Shown here: positions 59,101-64,000 of the stretch, piece after piece
Position numbering within the stretch: the stretch's first letter is position 1
How the letters are laid out: each line of letters opens with the position of its first letter
Source: Marinovum algicola
Lineage (GTDB): Bacteria > Pseudomonadota > Alphaproteobacteria > Rhodobacterales > Rhodobacteraceae
Direction: 5' to 3'
DNA: 64,000 nt
Assembly (NCBI RefSeq): GCF_900109145.1
Contig: NZ_FNYY01000004.1
Coordinates: forward strand, 124,001-188,000
The notes under the pieces: model-generated
Seen by the model: only the letters and a program-made list of their open reading frames with translations
The model's database searches: none
What the model was told of the DNA's origin: nothing
Made by a program: the position numbers and the translations under genes

Positions 59101-59751
59101 TCACTCTGGCCTGTTGCCGCGGATCCCTTTGGCAATGGCCAGCAGCAGCGCCGCGCCGGCGCCGCCGGCGATCTGGCCGTCCTCCGGCCCATAGGCCGCC
59201 AGCGAGATCGCCCGCTGTTCATGCACAAAGACCGCGCGCCAGACCGGATCGCCGAGCTGCGAGGGATCGGAGGACACCCGGGGGCGCAGCCGCATCAGCG
59301 CCACGTCGTCCACCCGGTCCTCGCTGCGCACCGCACCGCTCTCGACCGCCTGGCGCAGCGCCTCGACCGCATCCGCCTCGCCCGGGGCGCGCCGCGCCGA
59401 GACCGCGACCGTCAGCACGCCGCTGGGCACGGCGCCGCCGGTCTCGGTCGCGCCGAGCGCATGACACCCGACCAGCAGCGCAAAACCCTGCTGGCCGCGC
59501 GCCTGAAGCGATTCCGGTTCGATGCACCAGCCGCGCGGCGCGGTAAGCTGCACATCGCCCCGCGCCAGCGCCGCCCGCGATTGCGGCGCCGCCGGCTGCC
59601 GGGGCTGGGTCAGCGCCGACAAGAAGCCCCCGCCCGCCGGCCGGTCGATCAGCGCCAGTCGCGGCACCTCCTCGCCGCAGGCGGTCAGCCCGGCAAGCAG
59701 CAGCGCCATGCCGGCCGCCTTTGGCACCGTGATCCCTTGTCGTCCTGGCAT
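59101..59751 (-). CDS. Hypothetical lipoprotein
   Basis: 216 residues. It begins with a lipoprotein-type signal, AGMALLLAGLTACGEEVPR (lipobox LTAC, Cys25). The body has alternating segments, GWCIEPESLQARGQQGFALLVGCHALG (two Cys that could pair) and VSARRAPGEADAVEALRQAVESGAV, ending with AAYGPEDGQIAGGAGAALLLAIAKG, a hydrophobic stretch that could be a membrane segment. I recognise no named family; such genes are seen next to accD-folC in related genomes from memory, but that is not proof. It is divergent from accD. Confidence 0.62.
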   Translation of the reverse strand: MPGRQGITVPKAAGMALLLAGLTACGEEVPRLALIDRPAGGGFLSALTQPRQPAAPQSRAALARGDVQLTAPRGWCIEPESLQARGQQGFALLVGCHALGATETGGAVPSGVLTVAVSARRAPGEADAVEALRQAVESGAVRSEDRVDDVALMRLRPRVSSDPSQLGDPVWRAVFVHEQRAISLAAYGPEDGQIAGGAGAALLLAIAKGIRGNRPE

Positions 59752-59966
59752 GCCCTCGTCCCGCCAGAACCCGGCGGGCCATCTCCGTTGAAGTGACCTG
59801 GTGCAATCTATGCCGGGTGTCGGATTTGCCGCAAGCCCCGATGCGCGACATTTCCCGGCCGGCTTTCCGGTGCCCCGCCGCGGCTCCGGTCATGATTGCA
59901 TTTCACCGCCATCCCGCTTAAGTCGAGGGCAAATGGCCGTGATATGGCCCGAAGAACAGGTCGGAC

Positions 59967-60923
59967 ATGAACTGGATCACCAACTACGTGCGTCCGCGCA
60001 TCAATTCGATTTTCTCGCGGCGCGAGGTGCCGGAGAACCTCTGGACCAAGTGCAGCGAATGCGGCACCATGCTGTTTCACCGCGAGATCCGGGAAAACCT
60101 GAACGTCTGCACCAGCTGCGGCCATCACATGCCGATCAGCCCGCGCGACCGGTTTCACACCCTGTTCGATGGCGGCATCTTCCGCGAGGTTGCGGTGCCC
60201 GAACCGCTGGCCGATCCGCTGCATTTCCGCGATCAGAAAAAGTATCCCGACCGCATGCGGGCGGCACAGAAGACCACCGGTGAAAAAGAGGCGATGCTGG
60301 TCGCCGAGGGCGAGATCGGCCGCACGCCGATCGTGGCCGCCGGCCAGGATTTCTCCTTCATGGGCGGGTCGATGGGCATGTATGTCGGCAATGCGATCAT
60401 CGCCGCCGCCGAACGTGCCGTGGCCCGGGGCTGTCCGCTGATCCTGTTCTCGGCCGCCGGCGGCGCGCGCATGCAGGAGGGCATCCTGTCGCTGATGCAG
60501 ATGCCGCGCACCACGGTGGCGGTGCAGATGCTGAAAGAGGCCAACCTGCCGTATATCGTCGTGCTGACCCATCCCACCACCGGCGGCGTGACGGCCTCTT
60601 ATGCGATGCTGGGCGACGTGCAGATCGCCGAGCCCAATGCGCTGATCTGCTTTGCCGGGCCGCGGGTGATCGAACAGACGATCCGCGAAAAGCTGCCCGA
60701 AGGCTTCCAGCGCGCCGAATATCTGCTCGAACACGGCATGCTCGACCGGGTGACGCGCCGCAAGGATCTGCGCGACGAGCTGATCACCATCTGCCGCATG
60801 CTGATGGGCCAACCGCCGGCGGTTCACGGTGACCTGCCCGCCCCGGCCGATGCGGTGCCGGAACCGAAGCCGGAACCGACAAAGCCGCCGAAAGCGGCGG
60901 ACGAGCACGCCGCAAAGGAATGA
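59967..60923 (+). CDS. accD: Acetyl-CoA carboxylase carboxyltransferase beta subunit
   Basis: AccD (318 residues), with AccA, transfers the carboxyl group from biotin to acetyl-CoA in fatty acid synthesis. It has the N-terminal zinc ribbon Cys29-x2-Cys32-x15-Cys48-x2-Cys51, then the crotonase-type core GGSMGMYVGNAIIAAAERA, LILFSAAGGARMQEGILSLMQM, and THPTTGGVTASYAMLGD. The C-terminal tail is rich in Pro and Lys. Its stop overlaps the folC ATG by 4 bases (ATGA), so both are coupled. Confidence 0.97.
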   Translation: MNWITNYVRPRINSIFSRREVPENLWTKCSECGTMLFHREIRENLNVCTSCGHHMPISPRDRFHTLFDGGIFREVAVPEPLADPLHFRDQKKYPDRMRAAQKTTGEKEAMLVAEGEIGRTPIVAAGQDFSFMGGSMGMYVGNAIIAAAERAVARGCPLILFSAAGGARMQEGILSLMQMPRTTVAVQMLKEANLPYIVVLTHPTTGGVTASYAMLGDVQIAEPNALICFAGPRVIEQTIREKLPEGFQRAEYLLEHGMLDRVTRRKDLRDELITICRMLMGQPPAVHGDLPAPADAVPEPKPEPTKPPKAADEHAAKE

Positions 60924-62194
60924 GCGCCGAGACCTCCGACGTCATCCTGCAACGGATGATGGCGCTGCACCCCAAGGTGATCGATCTGACGCTCGACCGG
61001 GTCTGGCGCCTGCTCGAAGCGCTGGGCAATCCGCAGAACGACCTGCCGCCGGTGATCCATATCGCCGGCACCAACGGCAAGGGGTCGACCCAGGCGATGA
61101 TCCGCGCCGGGCTGGAAGCCGCCGGCAAACGCGTGCACGCCTATACGTCGCCGCATCTGGCGCGGTTTCACGAACGCATCCGGCTGGCCGGCACGCTGAT
61201 ATCCGAACCGGCGCTGACCGATTATCTCGATGAATGTTATGCCGCCAACGGCGGCGAAAGCATCACCTACTTCGAGATCACCACCTGCGCCGCCATCCTC
61301 GCCATGGCGCGCACCCCGGCCGATTACACCCTGCTCGAGGTCGGCCTCGGCGGTCGGCTGGACGCCACCAACGTCATCGACCGCCCGGCGCTGACGGTGA
61401 TCACCCCGGTCTCGATCGACCACGAACAATTCCTCGGCAACACGCTGGCAAAGATCGCCGCCGAAAAGGCTGGCATCCTCAAGCGCGGTGTGCCCTGTGT
61501 CATCGGCCCGCAACAGGAGGCAGCGCTGGAGGTGATCGAGGCCCGGGGCGCGCAGCTAGGGGCGCCTCTGCTCGCCCACGGCCAGCACTGGCATGCCCAT
61601 GAGGAACGTGACGGCATGGTCTTTCAGGATGACGCCGGACTGCTCGACCTGCCGTTGCCCAATCTGCCCGGCGCGCATCAGATCGACAACGCCGGCACCG
61701 CCCTGGCCGCGCTGCGGCACCTGGGCTTTGACGAAGCCGCCTGCACGGCGGCCGTCACCCGGGCGGTCTGGCCGGCGCGGATGCAGCGTCTTACTGAAGG
61801 GCCGCTGGCCGAAATGGCGCCCCGGGCCCAGCTCTGGCTCGACGGCGGCCATAATGCGGCGGCGGGCGTGGCGCTGGCGGCGCATCTGGCCCGGCTGCCG
61901 GCGCGGCCGACGCATCTGATCTGCGGCATGCTCAACACCAAGGACGTCACAGGCTATCTGCGACCGCTGGCACAGGTCGCACAAAGCCTCACCGCCGTGC
62001 CGATCCCGGGCGAGGCCAACACCCTGCCGGCCGAGGAAACCGTTGCCGCCGCCAAGGCCGTTGGCCTGCCCGCCAAGGCCGCCACCACGGTGGCCGAGGC
62101 GCTGACATCCGTAGTGGCAACCGCGCCGGAGGCCCGGATACTGATCTGCGGATCGCTCTATCTCGCCGGGTCGGTCCTGCGCGAAAACGGCTAA
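60920..62194 (+). CDS. folC: Folylpolyglutamate synthase / dihydrofolate synthase
   Basis: The 424-residue Mur-ligase-type enzyme adds glutamate to dihydropteroate and folates. It has the P-loop IAGTNGKGSTQAM, HAYTSPHLARFHERIRLAG, ADYTLLEVGLGGRLDATNVI, the ISIDHEQFLG-like SIDHEQFLGNTL, GPQQEAALEVIE and the C-terminal DGGHNAAAGVALA. Location after accD is the usual place in many bacteria. It ends shortly before the LysM promoter. Confidence 0.96.
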   Translation: MSAETSDVILQRMMALHPKVIDLTLDRVWRLLEALGNPQNDLPPVIHIAGTNGKGSTQAMIRAGLEAAGKRVHAYTSPHLARFHERIRLAGTLISEPALTDYLDECYAANGGESITYFEITTCAAILAMARTPADYTLLEVGLGGRLDATNVIDRPALTVITPVSIDHEQFLGNTLAKIAAEKAGILKRGVPCVIGPQQEAALEVIEARGAQLGAPLLAHGQHWHAHEERDGMVFQDDAGLLDLPLPNLPGAHQIDNAGTALAALRHLGFDEAACTAAVTRAVWPARMQRLTEGPLAEMAPRAQLWLDGGHNAAAGVALAAHLARLPARPTHLICGMLNTKDVTGYLRPLAQVAQSLTAVPIPGEANTLPAEETVAAAKAVGLPAKAATTVAEALTSVVATAPEARILICGSLYLAGSVLRENG

Positions 62195-62258
62195 CACGCT
62201 GAGGATGAGTCCTTTTCGCCGGCCGCCCCAGGAAATCGCCCGACGAATCAGGAAATCA

Positions 62259-62302
62259 TTGACTGATTCGGCCATTTTTCGCTATATTTGGGCCTAATAG
62301 CG
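62259..62302 (+). promoter_or_regulatory. Strong sigma-70-like promoter with overlapping inverted repeat
   Basis: TTGACT (62259-62264), an 18-base spacer, and TATATT (62283-62288). The repeat CGCTAT (62280-62285) / ATAGCG (62297-62302) overlaps the -10 box. The transcript would start near 62296, giving a leader of about 210 bases before the LysM GTG at 62507. The leader (62289-62506) holds no other recognisable gene. Confidence 0.55.
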
Positions 62303-62506
62303 AGCGTTCCGCCCAGATCAATACTTTCCATCGACATGTGGCGGGGGCGCTCTCGGGGAACATTAAATGTTGTGGATTGTGGAGAGCTTCTCCGCCGGCC
62401 TGCCCTTGGCACGCCAGGCGGTCGATGCCGGGTACGGGTGTATCCCGCCCGTGCCGCCGCGGCCACGCGACAGCCAGCCCCGGATACCCGATGGGGAGCC
62501 TGCCGC

Positions 62507-62827
62507 GTGACCCGTCTCCTGCTCAGCGGCGGTTTTCTGTCCTGCGCAATGGTGCTGGCCTTTGCCGTCGCACCCGGGGACGGTGGCCCCGACGCGCCGC
62601 TTGTCACCGGTGCCACCACCGGCAAGGCGCTGCGGCTGCCCGGGGTGCCGGCAAGCCCCGAGGGGATGGGGTATGTGGTGCAACCGGGCGACAGCCTGGC
62701 CGGGATCGCGCTGCGCCACTACGGCACCGCCACGGCGGAGGAGATTATCTATCGCGCCAACCGCGACAAGCTGGCGTCACCGGGGGCCGTGCGGCCCGGC
62801 ATGAGATTGAAGATTCCGGCAATGTGA
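62507..62827 (+). CDS. LysM-domain exported protein
   Basis: 106 residues with a GTG start at 62507: TRLLLSGGFLSCAMVLAFAVAPG is a signal-peptide-like start, then a linker, then a LysM domain (about 60-105: YVVQPGDSLAGIALRHYGTATAEEIIYRANRD, with KLASPGAVRPGMRLKIP). LysM binds peptidoglycan sugar chains. GGGGAG lies 8 bases before the GTG. The upstream in-frame ATG at 62336 would add a poor N-terminus. It is a single gene, with a strong terminator behind. Confidence 0.82.
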   Translation: MTRLLLSGGFLSCAMVLAFAVAPGDGGPDAPLVTGATTGKALRLPGVPASPEGMGYVVQPGDSLAGIALRHYGTATAEEIIYRANRDKLASPGAVRPGMRLKIPAM

Positions 62828-62872
62828 CCGGACAGGCATAACAAACAGGCAACAAAGCCAGAGCAGCACCTC

Positions 62873-62900
62873 AAGGGGCCCTTCGGGGCCCCTTTCCTTT
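62873..62900 (+). terminator. Intrinsic terminator with UUCG tetraloop
   Basis: AAGGGGCCC (62873-62881) pairs with GGGCCCCTT (62886-62894) around a TTCG loop closed by C-G, the very stable tetraloop type, followed by TCCTTT. It ends the LysM gene and faces the Trm112-like gene. Confidence 0.85.
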
Positions 62901-62919
62901 GCCCTCCGGCTGCGCCCGT

Positions 62920-63114
62920 TCAGTCGATCTCGCGCGCCTCTTCGGTCAGCATCACCGGGATGCCATTGCGGATCGGAAAGGCCAGCCCGGCCTTGCGCGA
63001 GATCAGCTCCTGTTTCGCGGCGTCATATTCCAGCCGCGACTGGGTGCGCGGGCAGACCAGCGCCTCGAGCATCCGGCGGTCAAAACCGCCTTCCTTGATC
63101 TCCTGGTCCATCAT
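62920..63114 (-). CDS. Trm112-family small protein
   Basis: 64 residues: [54 protein letters not shown]. The motif order LVCP...[19 protein letters not shown] is the Trm112/UPF0434 pattern, though here only one of the usual four zinc cysteines remains (CPRTQ, with no second Cys pair), as in many bacterial members. Trm112 in eukaryotes activates methyltransferases; the bacterial role is unclear. Its ATG overlaps the LON gene's stop by 4 bases. Confidence 0.88.
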   Translation of the reverse strand: MMDQEIKEGGFDRRMLEALVCPRTQSRLEYDAAKQELISRKAGLAFPIRNGIPVMLTEEAREID

Positions 63115-63755
63115 TGCATGATCTCCTCGGCTGTGCCGCCCCGCAGGGCGAATTCGATCAGGGTGACAAGCGTCTCGCGCCGGGTGGGCAGCGACGGCGC
63201 CTCGAGCAGCGCCTGCTTGTCCTCGGGGGCGAACTCCAGCAACATCGCCAGGGAATTGATCAAGAGCTCGTCCTCGGCGTCGTTCAGCGTGTCCCAGTCC
63301 GCCGCCAGCGATTGCGCGTCGAAATACCGCTCCAGCAACGACATGAAGCCGGCGCGGTCGAACCCCAGGTCCTGCTCGTCCTGCCCGAGATCGCGGGCAA
63401 AGTGGCTCCAGTCGACCTCGCAGCGGCGATAGGGGGCAAATCCCTCGATCTCGCGGACCATGCGAAAGCGGGACACCCCGCCGAGAGTGACCATGTAGCG
63501 GCCGTCCTCGGTTTCGGAAAACTGGGTCAGCCGTCCGGCGCAGCCGATGGCATGCAGCCGGCCGTCCTCGTCCCCGGGGCCGGGGTTTGGCTGGATCATC
63601 CCGATCAACCGTTGCGGCGTCTTCATGCAATCCTCGATCATCGCCAGATAGCGCGGCTCGAAGATGTGCAAGGGCAGCCGCGACCGGGGCAAGAGAAGCG
63701 CCCCGGGCAGGGGAAAGACCGGGAGTGTGTCGGGCAAGTCTGCTGCGCTGATCAT
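63111..63755 (-). CDS. LON substrate-binding-domain protein
   Basis: 214 residues beginning [34 protein letters not shown], with [29 protein letters not shown] and [12 protein letters not shown]. This is the N-terminal substrate-binding domain of Lon-type proteases without AAA+ or protease parts; its own role is not known. It is followed by Trm112-like (ATGA overlap) and preceded by the thioredoxin-type gene 27 bases upstream; all three are likely one operon. Confidence 0.92.
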   Translation of the reverse strand: MISAADLPDTLPVFPLPGALLLPRSRLPLHIFEPRYLAMIEDCMKTPQRLIGMIQPNPGPGDEDGRLHAIGCAGRLTQFSETEDGRYMVTLGGVSRFRMVREIEGFAPYRRCEVDWSHFARDLGQDEQDLGFDRAGFMSLLERYFDAQSLAADWDTLNDAEDELLINSLAMLLEFAPEDKQALLEAPSLPTRRETLVTLIEFALRGGTAEEIMQ

Positions 63756-63782
63756 GAAGGCTAACCTAGCCTGCGAATGCGA

Positions 63783-64000
63783 TCAGGCAAATATCATCGA
63801 GCTCAGTTTTCGCCGTCCGTTGAGAACCACCGGGTCATTCGGCTTGAGCGCCTCGAAAATCGTGAACAGCTGCGCCTTAGCGGCACCGTCGTTCCATTCA
63901 CGGTCCCGGCGGAAGATTTCCAGCAATTCGTCCACCGCCGCCGCGGCATCGCCGCCGGCATAATGCGCCTGCGCCAGATCGAATCGCGCCTGATGATCCT
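63783..64000 (-). CDS. Thioredoxin/TPR co-chaperone (YbbN/CnoX-like), C-terminal part
   Basis: The gene enters from the right edge and only its last 72 codons are visible. They read DHQARFDLAQAHYAGGDAAAAVDELL, EIFRRDREWNDGAAKAQLFTIFEALKPNDPVVLNGRRKLSSMIFA (pieces). This is the C-terminal tetratricopeptide end of YbbN/CnoX-type proteins, whose thioredoxin domain would lie beyond the window. Such proteins hold unfolded proteins for GroEL. It heads the LON and Trm112-like genes. Confidence 0.82.
   Translation of the reverse strand, partial: DHQARFDLAQAHYAGGDAAAAVDELLEIFRRDREWNDGAAKAQLFTIFEALKPNDPVVLNGRRKLSSMIFA

Overview
The window is a 64 kb piece of a high-GC alphaproteobacterial chromosome, almost certainly from the order Rhodobacterales (Roseobacter/Paracoccus relatives). 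The reasons are the family content (DUF1491, DUF1467, DUF6455 and DUF6478 proteins and YtoQ, all frequent in that group), the local order rpoZ - rsh - (DUF2062) - pdxJ - acpS / lepB - rnc / era - DUF1491 - recO, and a candidate FnrL-type site. It is mostly core genome. I see no insertion sequence, prophage, CRISPR array, tRNA or rRNA gene. One gene is cut at each end: RNase D at the left and a thioredoxin-type co-chaperone at the right.

Layout. 0-7 kb: RNase D start, a long non-coding stretch with an isolated intrinsic terminator, an exopolysaccharide sugar-phosphate transferase, YtoQ, mscL, a YdeI-like protein, the pgsA-moaD-moaE operon, two tandem META-domain proteins, recO and DUF1491. 7-18 kb: the housekeeping block era, rnc, lepB, acpS, pdxJ, DUF2062, rsh, rpoZ and folK, all on the minus strand. 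Two opposite-strand genes break it: an unknown protein between rnc and era, and a choline-sulfatase-like gene between acpS and lepB. 17-22 kb: NYN ribonuclease-like gene, YqaA, cytochrome c, ispH, rnhA, mtgA and an LprI-like protein. 22-37 kb: gltD-gltB, uppP, a MipA/OmpV outer-membrane protein, carB, a three-gene ArsR / AHSA1 / YCII operon behind a striking inverted repeat, and aspS. 37-50 kb: small stress or detoxification genes (VOC, hemerythrin, GNAT, orphan receiver protein), methylmalonyl-CoA epimerase with DUF1467, a cysteine-rich DUF6455 gene with an FNR-box promoter, a large acidic OmpA-family protein, M48 lipoprotein protease, nitroreductase-EI24, FMN reductase, OmpA lipoprotein, AraC-OGT fusion, and nth-adenosine kinase. 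50-58 kb: divergent sulfotransferase and Core-2-type glycosyltransferase, HIT, LysR, PfpI and 2,4-dienoyl-CoA reductase. 58-64 kb: three lineage-type unknowns, accD-folC, a LysM protein, Trm112-like, LON-domain protein and the end of a thioredoxin/TPR protein.

How the genes fit together: several are cell-envelope functions (pgsA, uppP, mtgA, mipA, ompA genes, sugar transferase, sulfotransferase plus glycosyltransferase). Others serve nitrogen and carbamoyl-phosphate metabolism (gltBD, carB), DNA repair (recO, nth, OGT), and lipid or propionate metabolism (accD, fadH, mce). Translationally coupled ATGA overlaps are frequent (lepB-rnc, pdxJ-acpS, arsR-AHSA1, nitroreductase-EI24, nth-adenosine kinase, accD-folC, Trm112-LON).

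The items most worth following are the FNR-box promoter of the four-cysteine DUF6455 protein, the ArsR/AHSA1/YCII operon with its 13-bp perfect inverted repeat around the promoter, the divergent sulfotransferase/glycosyltransferase pair, the attenuator-like terminator ahead of the sugar transferase, and families of GC-rich palindromes that sit in gaps between convergent genes. I found no clear new defence or mobile system; none of these should be oversold.
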